From positions 124,001 through 188,000 of the forward strand of contig NZ_PVTF01000003.1 of the NCBI RefSeq assembly GCF_003002815.1: a stretch of DNA of 64,000 bases. The letters are read 5' to 3'. The notes under the pieces were generated by a model, which did no database searches, had not been told where the DNA came from, and saw nothing but the letters and a program-made list of their open reading frames with translations. Position 1 is the first letter of the stretch; the number at the start of each line of letters is the position of its first letter. The position numbers and the translations under genes are program-made. The DNA is from Umezawaea tangerina. Lineage in GTDB: Bacteria; Actinomycetota; Actinomycetes; Mycobacteriales; Pseudonocardiaceae. Of the stretch, positions 44,248 to 53,097 are shown piece by piece.

Positions 44248-44428
44248 GCCGCCCATCTTCGGGCATCACCCCCTGACCACCGCAGACGGGCCCTGGTATG
44301 CGGACTTGTGCAGATGCACGGGCTGGAACTGGGCGAGGCCGCCGGACTGGCCAGTGATCGTCGGCATGTCCCCGTTCGTGCCTGCCGAGGTCCTCGTCGC
44401 GTTGTGAAGCCCGTTCCTCTGACGTGGC

Positions 44429-45181
44429 TCAGCAGTACCCCACCTCCGGTGCGCCCGCGACGTGGGCGGCGGCGAGGTACTTGCCGGTGGAGAGGCGGTA
44501 CCAGGTGGTGGAGGTGCCTTCGGTGCCGGTGGTCTGCTCGCCGTCGGTCCGGCACGCGATGGGGACGCGGGCGTGCGGGGCGGCGAGGCCGACTTCGGCG
44601 GCGGTGGTGCGGGGGCCGTTGTGGACGGTGGAGAGGGCGGCGACGGTGCCGGTGGGGGCGGTGCCGGTCCACACGAACAGCACGGTGACCCACGAGTTGT
44701 CGTCGAGGTGCAGGCCGTCCCAGAAGGTGCCGTCGGCGAGGTCGACGGCGGCCGGGTTGCCGACGTGGCGGCCGAACTGGTCGGTGCCGCCGTTGTAGCC
44801 GTTCTCGTAGGCGGCCTGCGCCTGCGGGGTGCCGGTGGGCAGGTCGCCCCACATCTCGCGGTCGTCGTTCCAGTAGTCGTCCTTGGTGTTCCACGGCCCG
44901 ACGTCCCACACCGGCGCCCATTCGCAGCGGCCGTTGGTGGCGCACACGCGGACGGTGAGGTCGCCGTTGTCGCGGCCGGACAGGCCGCGGCGGGAGGGGA
45001 GGGCGGCGAAGTGGTCGCGGTCGCGGATGACGTGCCCGTTGGCGGTGGTGCCGCCGACGAGCCCTTCCCTGGTGGCGTAGACGCGGAACTGGCGGGCGGT
45101 CGGGTCGGCCCGCGCCGGAACGACGACCTGGATCAGGGTGAGCGCCGCCACCACGGCGGTCACCAGCACGCGTCTCGTCAT
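44429..45181 (-). CDS. secreted protein of unknown function
   Basis: A 250-residue protein with a signal peptide (RRVLVTAVVAALTLIQVVVPARADP). The mature part has VYATREGLVGGTTANGHVIRDRDHFAALPSRRGL, then VRVCATNGRCEWAPVWDVGPWNTKDDYW and a C-terminal WYRLSTGKYLAAAHV piece. The TANG...HFAALP...VWDVGPWN pattern is reminiscent of double-psi beta-barrel (RlpA/expansin-like) domains, and the tail of a small SH3-type unit, but I cannot confirm either. Four Cys may form disulfides. It lies between menA and menE without evident link to menaquinone. Confidence 0.75.
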   Translation of the reverse strand: MTRRVLVTAVVAALTLIQVVVPARADPTARQFRVYATREGLVGGTTANGHVIRDRDHFAALPSRRGLSGRDNGDLTVRVCATNGRCEWAPVWDVGPWNTKDDYWNDDREMWGDLPTGTPQAQAAYENGYNGGTDQFGRHVGNPAAVDLADGTFWDGLHLDDNSWVTVLFVWTGTAPTGTVAALSTVHNGPRTTAAEVGLAAPHARVPIACRTDGEQTTGTEGTSTTWYRLSTGKYLAAAHVAGAPEVGYC

Positions 45182-45223
45182 TCGGCAGAGCCAAGCGGGC
45201 GGCGGCGGAGCGCGCCGCCGGTG

Positions 45224-46342
45224 TCACCCGAACGAGCGCGCCACGGCCGTGCGGTCGACCTTGCCGGGCCCGCGGGTCGGCAGCTCCGGCACGAAGACCA
45301 CCCGCTTGGGCACGGCGGCCCGTCCGACGCCGGTCCGCACCGCCGACCGCACGTCCTCCGCGGACGGCGGTGGCCCCGCGGGCACGACGGCCGCCGCGAC
45401 GACCTGCCCCCACTCGGCGTCCGGCAGCCCCACGACGCACACCTCGCGCACGCCCGGCAGCGCCGAGATGACCCGCTCGACCAGCGCCGGCGGCACGTTC
45501 TCGCCGCCGGTGATGATCACGTCGTCCGCCCGCCCGAGCACCTCCAGCACCCCGTCGTCGCCCAGCCGCCCCAGGTCACCGGTGCGGAACCAGCCGTCGG
45601 CGAAGCGCTGCCCCCGGTAGCCGAGCGCGAGCGTCGGCCCGGCCAGCTCGATCCGGCCCGCCGGGAGTCCGCCTTGGGAAAGCCGCACGCGCACGCCGTC
45701 CAGCGGCACGCCGTCGTAGACGCACCCGCCCGCGGTCTCGCTCATCCCGTACGTCGTCACCACCCGCACGCCCGCGTCCCGCGCCGCGGCCAGCAGCGTC
45801 GGCGGGGTGGCCGCGCCGCCGAGCAGCACGCCGTCGAACCCGCGCAGCACCTCGACGTCCTCGGCCAGCAGCCGGGCCAGCTGGGTCGGCACCAGCGCCG
45901 TGTAGTGCCGTCCCGGCGACGCCAGCAGCGGCCCGGCGGCGTCGGCGAACGCGTCCGCCCGGAACCCCGGCGCCAGGTCGAGCACGGCGGGCTCGTGGCC
46001 CGCTACCAGCGACCGGACCAGCACCTGCACGCCCGCGATGTGAGTGGCGGGCAGCGCCAGCAGCCACCGGCCGGGCCCGCCGAGCCGGTCGTGCGTCGCC
46101 GTGGCGGACGCGCGGAGCGCCGGGGCCGACAGCAGCACGGACTTGGGCTCGCCGGTCGACCCGGAGGTGGTGATCACCAGCGCCGCGCCGCGCTCCCAGC
46201 CCTCCAGCGGGAACGGGGCCGCGACCTGCCCGAACGGCACCGGCAACACCGCGGGCCCGGTGCCGTCGAGAGCGGCCCGCAGCGGTTCGAGCAGCTCCAG
46301 CGCGCCCAACGAGACCGGGACCGCCTCGACGACGTCGGCCAT
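45224..46342 (-). CDS. menE: o-succinylbenzoate-CoA ligase
   Basis: A 372-residue adenylate-forming ligase that activates o-succinylbenzoate. ATG 46342 shares one base with the menB stop. P-loop: ALVITTSGSTGEPKSVLLS; TYGMSETAGGCVYDGVPL; WFRTGDLGRLGDDGVLEVLGRADDVIITGGENVPP; catalytic Lys region TRGPGKVDRTAV. Short length is normal for actinobacterial MenE. It acts just before MenB in the pathway. Confidence 0.95.
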   Translation of the reverse strand: MADVVEAVPVSLGALELLEPLRAALDGTGPAVLPVPFGQVAAPFPLEGWERGAALVITTSGSTGEPKSVLLSAPALRASATATHDRLGGPGRWLLALPATHIAGVQVLVRSLVAGHEPAVLDLAPGFRADAFADAAGPLLASPGRHYTALVPTQLARLLAEDVEVLRGFDGVLLGGAATPPTLLAAARDAGVRVVTTYGMSETAGGCVYDGVPLDGVRVRLSQGGLPAGRIELAGPTLALGYRGQRFADGWFRTGDLGRLGDDGVLEVLGRADDVIITGGENVPPALVERVISALPGVREVCVVGLPDAEWGQVVAAAVVPAGPPPSAEDVRSAVRTGVGRAAVPKRVVFVPELPTRGPGKVDRTAVARSFG

Positions 46343-47280
46343 CAGAAGTAGTACGGGAAGTCGGACCAGTCCGGCGTGCGCTTCTCCAGGAACGCGTCGC
46401 GCCCCTCGACGGCCTCGTCGGTCATGTACGCCAGCCGGGTCGTCTCGCCCGCGAAGATCTGCTGCCCGACCAGCCCGTCGTCGATCAGGTTGAACGAGTA
46501 CTTCAGCATCCGCTGCGCCGTCGGCGACTTGCCGTTGATCTCCCGCGCCCACTGCAGCGCCGTGGTCTCCAGCTCGGCGTGCGGCACGACCTCGTTCACC
46601 GCGCCCATCCGCTGCATGTCGGCCGCGCTGTACGCGCGCCCGAGGAAGAAGATCTCCCGCGCGAACTTCTGCCCGACCTGCCGCGCCAGGTACGCCGACC
46701 CGTACCCGCCGTCGAAGCTGCCGACGTCGGCGTCGGTCTGCTTGAACCTCGCGTGCTCGGCGCTCGCGATCGTGAGGTCGCACACCACGTGCAGGCTGTG
46801 CCCGCCACCCGCGGCCCAGCCGGGCACGACCGCGATGACGACCTTCGGCATGAACCGGATCAGCCGCTGGCACTCCAGGATGTGCAGCCGCCCCGCGCGC
46901 GCCGGGTCAACAGAATCGGAGGTCTCCCCGGCTCTGCCCGTTCCTGCCTCCGGCAGGGTGTACTGGTACCCCGAACGCCCCCGGATCCGCTGGTCGCCAC
47001 CCGAGCAGAAGGCCCACCCGCCGTCGCGCGCGGACGGCCCGTTGCCGGTCAGCAGCACGCAGCCCACGTCCGACGACATCCGCGCGTGGTCCAGCGCCCG
47101 GTGCAGCTCGTCCACCGTGTGCGGGCGGAAGGCGTTGCGCACCTCGGGCCGGTTGAACGCGATCCGCACGGTCCCCTGGTCCACCGCGCGGTGGTAGGTG
47201 ATGTCGGTCAGGTCCTCGAAGCCGGGGATCGGCTTCCACCGCGACGCGTCGAACAGCTCGGAGATTTCGTGATCAGCCAC
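46342..47280 (-). CDS. menB: 1,4-dihydroxy-2-naphthoyl-CoA synthase
   Basis: A 312-residue crotonase-fold enzyme cyclising o-succinylbenzoyl-CoA. GTG 47280 gives the N-terminus ADHEISELFDASRWKPIPGFEDLTDITYHRA. Signatures: VRIAFNRPEVRNAFRPHTVDEL, WAFCSGGDQRIRGRSGYQY, VVIAVVPGWAAGGGHSLHVVCDLTIAS and the catalytic FDGGYGSAYLARQVG. Length is somewhat over 300, with an insert GTGRAGETSDSVDPARAG typical of actinobacterial MenB. menE follows by overlap. Confidence 0.97.
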   Translation of the reverse strand: MADHEISELFDASRWKPIPGFEDLTDITYHRAVDQGTVRIAFNRPEVRNAFRPHTVDELHRALDHARMSSDVGCVLLTGNGPSARDGGWAFCSGGDQRIRGRSGYQYTLPEAGTGRAGETSDSVDPARAGRLHILECQRLIRFMPKVVIAVVPGWAAGGGHSLHVVCDLTIASAEHARFKQTDADVGSFDGGYGSAYLARQVGQKFAREIFFLGRAYSAADMQRMGAVNEVVPHAELETTALQWAREINGKSPTAQRMLKYSFNLIDDGLVGQQIFAGETTRLAYMTDEAVEGRDAFLEKRTPDWSDFPYYF

Positions 47281-47393
47281 GCAGGCGACAATAAGGGGCC
47301 GCTCCGCGGGTCGCGGGGCACAGGTCGGCAATCGGGCCGAACACCGCGCGAAGGGGAATCCGGCCCGCGGGGGCGTAGGGGGAGAATGGCCGG

Positions 47394-49037
47394 GTGAACC
47401 CGTCCACCGCGCAGGCCAGGGTGCTCGTCGACGAGCTCGTCCGCAACGACGTGCGGCACGTCGTGCTGAGCCCTGGATCGCGCAACGCGCCGCTGTCGTT
47501 CGCCCTGCACGACGCCGCGGTGGCGGGGCGGCTGGTGCTGCACGTGCGGATCGACGAGCGCAGCGCCGGGTTCCTGGCCTTGGGGCTGGCCAAGGCCGGT
47601 GGGGTGACCGCGGTGGTCTGCACGTCGGGCACGGCGGTCGCGAACCTGCACCCGGCCGTGCTGGAGGCCCGGCACTCGGGCACCCCGCTGCTGGTCGTGA
47701 CCGCGGACCGCCCGGTCGAGCTGTACCGGACCGGCGCGAGCCAGACCGTCGACCAGCACGGGATCTTCGCGGCGGCCACCGACACGCTGCACTTCCCGGT
47801 GGCCGAGCGGCGGCCGGGGCAGAACGCGGTGTGGCGGTCGCTGGTGTGCCGGGCGGTGGCGACCGCGCGGTCGGGCAGGCCGCTGCACGTCAACGTGCCG
47901 CTGCGCGACCCGCTCGTGCCCGACGTCGACGAGGACTGGCCGGAGCCGCTGGACGGCCGGGACTTCGACGTGCCGTGGACCAGGGCGCTCACCCGCGCCA
48001 CCGCGGCCACGTCGACCACCGAGCACCTCGGGCCGCGCACGCTGGTGGTCGTGGGCGACGCGACGACGGGGGAGACGGCCGAGCTGGCGTGGCACGCCGG
48101 GTGGCCGGTCGTGGCCGAGCCGACCGCCGGGGCGGACGGGCCGGTGCTGCGGCACGGCACGCTGCTGCTGAACTCCGGCGAGCTGCCCAAGGAGCTGTGC
48201 CCGGACGCCGTGCTGGTCGTGGGCCGGGCGACGCTGTCGCGCGGGGTGCTGAAGCTGATCGGGCGGACCCCCGTGGTGCACGTCCTGTCGGCCGACCCGG
48301 AGTGGCCCGACCCGGCGTTCGCGGCGACGCACACCTCCACCGACCTCGCGGTCGGCGAGGTCGAGGTGGACGCGAGCTGGATGGCCGCGTGGCAGGACGC
48401 GGACGCCGCGGCCGCGGCGGTCGTGGACGAGGTGCTGGCGGACGAGCCGTGGCCGACCGGGATGCACGTGGCGCGGGACCTGGTCGCCGCGCTGCCGCCG
48501 GGCTCGCTGCTGTTCCTCGGGTCGTCCAACCCGGTGCGCGACGTCGACCTCGTGGCGACCCCGCGCCCGGACCTCGTCGTGCACGCCAACCGCGGTGGCG
48601 CGGGCATCGACGGCAGCCTGTCGACCGCGGTGGGCCTCGCGCTCGTCGAGGGGCCTGGGTTCGCGCTCGTCGGCGACCTGACGTTCCTGCACGACCTCAA
48701 CGGGCTGCTGATCGGACCGGGCGAGCGGCGGCCGGACCTGACGATCGTGGTGCTCAACGACGACGGGGGCGGCATCTTCTCGCTGCTGGAGCAGGGCGCG
48801 CCGGAGCACGCGGCGTCGTTCGAGCGGGTTTTCGGCACGCCGCACGGAATGGACCTGGCCGCGCTGTGCGCCGGTTACCGGGTGCCGCACGAACTGGTGG
48901 AATCGGCCGCGGAATTCCACGCCGCACTCACAACGCCAAAGGGAACGAAAGTCGTGGAGATTCGGGCGGATCGGTCCGGATTGCGCGATTTGCACGCCAG
49001 GTTGAAGGCCGCCGTCTCAACCCGTTCCACTTCGTAG
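47394..49037 (+). CDS. menD: 2-succinyl-5-enolpyruvyl-6-hydroxy-3-cyclohexene-1-carboxylate synthase
   Basis: A 547-residue thiamine-diphosphate enzyme joining isochorismate and 2-oxoglutarate. GTG 47394 has GGGGGAGA upstream. Signatures: VLVDELVRNDVRHVVLSPGSRNAPLSFAL, HVRIDERSAGFLALGLAKAGG, VVCTSGTAVANLHPAV and the ThDP/Mg loop FALVGDLTFLHDLNGLLI with IVVLNDDGGGIFSLLEQG. It is divergent from menB. The isochorismate source, MenF, is at 53905-55137. Confidence 0.97.
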   Translation: MNPSTAQARVLVDELVRNDVRHVVLSPGSRNAPLSFALHDAAVAGRLVLHVRIDERSAGFLALGLAKAGGVTAVVCTSGTAVANLHPAVLEARHSGTPLLVVTADRPVELYRTGASQTVDQHGIFAAATDTLHFPVAERRPGQNAVWRSLVCRAVATARSGRPLHVNVPLRDPLVPDVDEDWPEPLDGRDFDVPWTRALTRATAATSTTEHLGPRTLVVVGDATTGETAELAWHAGWPVVAEPTAGADGPVLRHGTLLLNSGELPKELCPDAVLVVGRATLSRGVLKLIGRTPVVHVLSADPEWPDPAFAATHTSTDLAVGEVEVDASWMAAWQDADAAAAAVVDEVLADEPWPTGMHVARDLVAALPPGSLLFLGSSNPVRDVDLVATPRPDLVVHANRGGAGIDGSLSTAVGLALVEGPGFALVGDLTFLHDLNGLLIGPGERRPDLTIVVLNDDGGGIFSLLEQGAPEHAASFERVFGTPHGMDLAALCAGYRVPHELVESAAEFHAALTTPKGTKVVEIRADRSGLRDLHARLKAAVSTRSTS

Positions 49038-49089
49038 GAGCCTACGTACGGGGGTATTCGGGGCATGGTGGGGTGGCTAGCTTGCCTCC

Positions 49090-50601
49090 ATGTCCATGAG
49101 AAGGAAGATCACGGTCGGGGCGGCGACGGCGTGCACCCTCGCGCTGCTCGCGGGCCCGGCCGGCGCCGCCGCGGCACCAGGTGCACCCGGAATCGGTGAT
49201 CCGTACTACCCCAATTCGGGCAACGGGGGTTACGACGCCCTCCATTACGACATCCGCCTCAACTACCAGCCGTCGAACGACAACCTGTCCGGCACCACGA
49301 CGATCCTGGCGAAAGCGACCCAGGACCTCTCGCGGTTCAACCTCGACTTCCTGCTGAACGTCCAGTCCGTGCGGGTGAACAACAAGGTCGCCTCCTTCAC
49401 CCAGCAGGGCGGTGAACTGGTCGTCGACCCGAAGGCGACCCTCGCGAAGGGCAGCGACCTCACCGTCGTCGTCACCTACTCCGACTCCCCGTCGACGAAG
49501 TCGGTCGACGGCTACACGGCGTGGAAGAAGACGCCGACCGGTGCGCTGGCGATCGACGAGCCGGACATCGCGCCGTGGTGGTACCCGAGCAACAACCACC
49601 CGACGGACAAGGCCACGTTCGACGTGTCGGTGGCGGTGCCGGACGGCGTGGAGGTCATCTCCAACGGCCGGTTGACCGGCACGACCAAGCAGATCAACGG
49701 CTGGACGCGCTGGAACTGGCGCAGCACCAAGCCGCAGAACACCTACTCGACGTTCGTGTCGATCGGCCAGTTCGAGATCCGCCAGTCGACCTCGCCCAGC
49801 GGTCTCCCGGTGGTCAACGCCTACGCGGAGGGCCTCGGCGAGTTCGAGGGCGCGGCCAAGGCGAGCGTCGAGCGCACGCCGGAGATCCTGGAGTTCGAGT
49901 CGGGCTTCTTCGGCCCGTACCCGTTCGAGGCGCAGGGCGGTGTGGTCACCGGCGGCATCGGCTTCGCGCTGGAGAACCAGACCCGCCCCAACTACGACAC
50001 CGCGTTCTGGCGTCGTGGCGGCAACACCTACGTGGTCGCGCACGAGCTTGCGCACCAGTGGTTCGGCGACTCGGTGTCCGTGCACGGCTGGAAGGACATC
50101 TGGCTGAACGAGGGCTTCGCGAGCTACGCGGAGTGGCTGTGGTCCGAGCACGTCGGTGAGGGCACGGCGCAGGAGAACTCCGACTACGTGTACTCGCTCT
50201 ACCCCGCCGACGACCCGTTCTGGGACGTCCTGCCCGGCGACCCCGGCGCGGCCAACCAGTTCGACGGCGCGGTGTACGACCGCGGCGCCCTGACCCTGCA
50301 CGCGCTGCGCTCGGCCGTGGGTGACGAGGCGTTCTTCACCACGCTCCAGACGTGGGTGGCGCAGCACCAGTACAGCGACGCGTCCATCGACCAGTTCATC
50401 GCGCTCGCCGAGCAGGTGTCCGGCCAGCAGCTGGACGACCTGTTCACGACCTGGCTGTTCACCAAGGGCAAGCCCGCCCAGGCTCCCGGCACGTTCTCGG
50501 TGTCCGCCGACTCGGCGTCGGCGAAGACCGCGGTGGCCGAGCCCAAGTCGCGGCAGAAGATCGCGGAGACGCACGAGCTGCTCGCCAAGAGCGAGCGCTG
50601 A
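49090..50601 (+). CDS. secreted M1 family zinc aminopeptidase
   Basis: A 503-residue exported peptidase. ATG 49090 or 49096 begins a signal peptide (RRKITVGAATACTLALLAGPAGAAAAP). The N-terminal beta domain starts HYDIRLNYQPSNDNLSGTTTI. The catalytic motif is HELAHQWFGDSV with His318, Glu319 and His322; the third zinc ligand Glu341 lies in WLNEGFASYAEW. The exopeptidase GAMEN motif is represented by IGFALENQTRP, so a typical GxMEN is altered. It is shorter than PepN, as for secreted actinobacterial forms, with only a small C-terminal region. Confidence 0.92.
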   Translation: MSMRRKITVGAATACTLALLAGPAGAAAAPGAPGIGDPYYPNSGNGGYDALHYDIRLNYQPSNDNLSGTTTILAKATQDLSRFNLDFLLNVQSVRVNNKVASFTQQGGELVVDPKATLAKGSDLTVVVTYSDSPSTKSVDGYTAWKKTPTGALAIDEPDIAPWWYPSNNHPTDKATFDVSVAVPDGVEVISNGRLTGTTKQINGWTRWNWRSTKPQNTYSTFVSIGQFEIRQSTSPSGLPVVNAYAEGLGEFEGAAKASVERTPEILEFESGFFGPYPFEAQGGVVTGGIGFALENQTRPNYDTAFWRRGGNTYVVAHELAHQWFGDSVSVHGWKDIWLNEGFASYAEWLWSEHVGEGTAQENSDYVYSLYPADDPFWDVLPGDPGAANQFDGAVYDRGALTLHALRSAVGDEAFFTTLQTWVAQHQYSDASIDQFIALAEQVSGQQLDDLFTTWLFTKGKPAQAPGTFSVSADSASAKTAVAEPKSRQKIAETHELLAKSER

Positions 50602-50610
50602 CGAAGAAGG

Positions 50611-50640
50611 GCGGGTGCCCGTCGCGAGACGGGCACCCGC
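50611..50640. terminator. bidirectional terminator
   Basis: GCGGGTGCCCGTC (50611-50623) pairs perfectly with GACGGGCACCCGC (50628-50640) around GCGA. It lies between the convergent M1 peptidase and alpha/beta hydrolase genes, 9 bases after the first stop and 4 before the second. Confidence 0.87.
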
Positions 50641-50644
50641 TCGG

Positions 50645-51784
50645 TCAGCGCACGAACTCCACGTCCGGGTGCGCGGGGGACTCGTGCCGCAGCAGCGGTT
50701 GCGGCGCGCACTTGAGCGACTGGTCGAAGAACGCCCCGAGGTAGGCCCGCTGCGCCGCCACGCTGCGCACCGGGTCCACGGTCCCGATGCGCAGCGCGCG
50801 GACCGCCGGGTCGACGTCCAGCCGCTCGTCGAGCTCCGGCAGGAACGCCTGCACGTCGGTGTAGCTGTAGTGCATCGCCCCGGCCATCAGCAGGTCGCGC
50901 TTGAAGCCCCGGCCGTTGTCCCAGAACCGCCCCCACGAGGGTGAGGTCAGGTGCGTGCGCGGGGTCCCGTCGCGCGTGCTGCCCGCCGACCCCATCAGCA
51001 GGAACGGCCGCGCGGTGCCCTCCGTCGCGGCCCGCGTCGGCCGCGTCCCGTCGACGTCGTAGGCGAGCCACCCGTCGAGGTCCGCCGCCGCGTCCACCCG
51101 CTGGTCGGTGACCACCACCTCGGCCGCGGTGTCCCCGCCGAACGAGTGGCCGAACATCCCGACCCGCGAGAGGTCCACCGCCCCGCCGAGCCCGTCCAGC
51201 GAGGCCGCGCTGTCGAGCACGAACCGCATGTCCCGCACCCGCGTCTCCAACCCGGCGGGCAGCACGTCGCCGGTCTTGGGCTGCGCGAGCCGCACGTGCC
51301 CGTCCGGGAACACCACGTACGGCGCCTCGTCCGTGTGGTCCACCGCCACCACCACGTACCCCCGGCTGGCCAGGTCCTCGGCCGCCGCGGTCGCCAACGT
51401 CCGCAGCGACCCCCAGCCGGGCGAGTACAGCACCACCGGCCACCGCCCCTCCGCCCGCGCGCCCACCCGCGAGTGCGTGCTCACCCCGGCCCAGTCGACC
51501 TGGCCCGGCGCCATGCCCATGGCGGGCGAGCCCTGGTCGAAGTAGGGCGCCTCGGCGGCCGAGACGTACGGCGCGAACGGCTCGCCGCCCGCCCGTGCCG
51601 GGTACCAGACGGTGATCATCAGCTCCCGGTCGCGGGAGGGGTCGACCAGCCGGACCTGGCGGGTGCCGACGTCGTGCGGGCCGGTGGGAGCGGGCAGCTC
51701 GAAGGTCACCTTCGGAGCGGCGTGGGCGACGGCGGGCACCGCCAGCAACGCCGTGACGAGCACTGCGGTCAAGGTCTTCTGCAT
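50645..51784 (-). CDS. secreted alpha/beta hydrolase (platelet-activating factor acetylhydrolase-like)
   Basis: A 379-residue protein with a signal peptide (QKTLTAVLVTALLAVPAVAHAAP). The nucleophile elbow is VGMFGHSFGGDTAAEV; the oxyanion/lid region is PVVLYSPGWGSLRTLATAAAEDLASRGYVVVAVDHTDEA, typical of the PAF-acetylhydrolase p-II/lipase group. The likely acid and His lie later (ADLDGWLAYD; GAMHYSYTDV). It probably hydrolyses an ester outside the cell; the substrate is unknown. Confidence 0.88.
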   Translation of the reverse strand: MQKTLTAVLVTALLAVPAVAHAAPKVTFELPAPTGPHDVGTRQVRLVDPSRDRELMITVWYPARAGGEPFAPYVSAAEAPYFDQGSPAMGMAPGQVDWAGVSTHSRVGARAEGRWPVVLYSPGWGSLRTLATAAAEDLASRGYVVVAVDHTDEAPYVVFPDGHVRLAQPKTGDVLPAGLETRVRDMRFVLDSAASLDGLGGAVDLSRVGMFGHSFGGDTAAEVVVTDQRVDAAADLDGWLAYDVDGTRPTRAATEGTARPFLLMGSAGSTRDGTPRTHLTSPSWGRFWDNGRGFKRDLLMAGAMHYSYTDVQAFLPELDERLDVDPAVRALRIGTVDPVRSVAAQRAYLGAFFDQSLKCAPQPLLRHESPAHPDVEFVR

Positions 51785-51858
51785 GACACGACAGTGGCGT
51801 CGATGACCACCGGTCCACTGCTGCCGTCCGGGAGGTCTTCGACCCGACCTTCGTCAGG

Positions 51859-52062
51859 TCACCCGTCGAGGCGGCCCGCCCCGGCCCGCGCCAGGAAGGC
51901 GGTGAGGCGCCCCTTGGGGAAGACCAGCGCGGGACCGGTGGCGTTCTTCGAGTCCCGGACGCCGTCCGCGTCGGCGCACAACGCGATCTCCACGCACTCG
52001 CCACCGCTCTGGCCGCTTCGGCTTGCCTTGCGCCAACTCGCTCCGTGCAGACGAGGGTCCAT
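51859..52062 (-). CDS. DUF397 domain protein
   Basis: A 67-residue protein with the DUF397 pattern: WRKASRSGQSGGECVEIALCADADGVRDSKNATGPALVFPKGRLTAFLA. These small proteins accompany DUF5753 helix-turn-helix regulators in actinomycetes and are candidate toxins or effectors of Scr1-like/WhiJ-like pairs. The regulator at 52084 is 21 bases upstream on the same strand, so they form a unit. Confidence 0.93.
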   Translation of the reverse strand: MDPRLHGASWRKASRSGQSGGECVEIALCADADGVRDSKNATGPALVFPKGRLTAFLARAGAGRLDG

Positions 52063-52083
52063 CGTCGCGCTCCTCCGGTTACG

Positions 52084-52938
52084 TCACAGTTCCGCTGCGA
52101 CCTTAGTCAGCAGTTCCAGCGTGACCTCAGGGGAGAGAGCGAGATCGAGCATCTCGGCGAAGGCGGTTTCGTACTGTTCGACCCGCGTCTCGTCGTCGAC
52201 GAACACGCCGTCGGTGAGGTTCTCCAGGTAGACCACCGCGGACCGCTGCTCAGCGGCGCGGGTCAGGATGGTGAAGCAGTAGCCGCCGCAGGAGTACATC
52301 CCCGCGCCGATCGGCACGACCCGCAGGTCGATCACCTCGCGGCTCACGAGGTCGGTCAGGTGCGCCAGTTGACCGCGCATCACATCACCGCCACCGAGCC
52401 GCGAGCGCAGTACGGCTTCCGGGACGACTTCGGTCAACCGGGTCGGTCGTCCGTTCTTCAGCCATGCCTGGCGGGCCATCCGGGCTTCGACGAGTCGTTC
52501 GACCTCCGCGGGGCGCAACGCCCGGTTGTGCCCGATCACGGCTCGCGCGTAGTCCTCGGTCTGGACAAGGCCGTGCAGCAGGAACGTGTGGTGGTGCCTG
52601 ATTTCCCGCGCCGTCTCCTCCACGTGGAAGTACTGCTTCAGCCGAGGCGGCACGGTGGAGCCCCATGGGGTGGGCGGACGTCGTTTCCGGGCGTTCAGCG
52701 CCAGTGCCTCGATCTCGGCGCGCTGCGGCGCCGGGACGTCGTAGAGCGCGAGCAGGCCGCGCAGCTCCAGCAGGGAGATCGCCGACCTGCCGCGCTCGAT
52801 GGTGCCGATCTTCGCCTCGGAACAGCCCAGCGCCTCCGCGGCTTCCACGCGGGTCTTGTCCGCGTCCTTGCGTCGAGTGGTCAGCTCCTCCCCGAGTAGC
52901 AGCTTGTAGTCGCTCGGGCTCTGCTCCTGCTGGCTCAT
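52084..52938 (-). CDS. XRE-type regulator with DUF5753 (WhiJ/Scr1-antitoxin-like)
   Basis: A 284-residue protein. ATG 52938 is preferred over ATG 52944 because AGAGGG then lies 6 bases upstream. An N-terminal helix-turn-helix (LGEELTTRRKDADKTRVEAAEALGCSEAKIGTIERGRSAISLLEL) precedes DUF5753 (FHVEETAREIRHHHTFLLHGLVQTEDYARAVI, VVYLENLTDGVFVDDETRVEQYETAFAEML). The family controls development in Streptomyces (WhiJ). It is divergent from a second such regulator at 53098; their shared gap holds palindromes. Confidence 0.92.
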   Translation of the reverse strand: MSQQEQSPSDYKLLLGEELTTRRKDADKTRVEAAEALGCSEAKIGTIERGRSAISLLELRGLLALYDVPAPQRAEIEALALNARKRRPPTPWGSTVPPRLKQYFHVEETAREIRHHHTFLLHGLVQTEDYARAVIGHNRALRPAEVERLVEARMARQAWLKNGRPTRLTEVVPEAVLRSRLGGGDVMRGQLAHLTDLVSREVIDLRVVPIGAGMYSCGGYCFTILTRAAEQRSAVVYLENLTDGVFVDDETRVEQYETAFAEMLDLALSPEVTLELLTKVAAEL

Positions 52939-52944
52939 CCACAT

Positions 52945-53085
52945 CCCTCTTGATCACACCCCTCTTGATCACGCGAAGTCTGCCGGACGGGGCGGGTGGC
53001 AGCGGGTCACCCGATCAGGTAGCTAGGCAAGTGTCACGTGACACCTTATCGTCAAGTTCGTTGATCAAACACGACTTAGTGGGAT
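52945..53085. promoter_or_regulatory. divergent regulatory gap with TTGATCA repeats and a palindrome
   Basis: CCCTCTTGATCAC is repeated directly at 52945-52957 and 52960-52972 (15-base period), and TTGATCAA recurs at 53061-53068. GTGTCACGTGACAC (53031-53044) is a perfect 14-base palindrome. These are probable binding sites for the flanking DUF5753 regulators. No promoter core was assigned. Confidence 0.6.
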
Positions 53086-53097
53086 GTGGTGGTGCCG

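Noticed and set aside
44150-44407. Possible small plus-strand gene between menA and the secreted protein
   Set aside because: Half overlaps menA antisense, it lacks a ribosome site, and the peptide has no family resemblance.
45224-46873. A single 549-residue protein covering menE and part of menB on the minus strand
   Set aside because: The first 177 codons are menB in the wrong frame; menE starts at ATG 46342, overlapping the menB stop.
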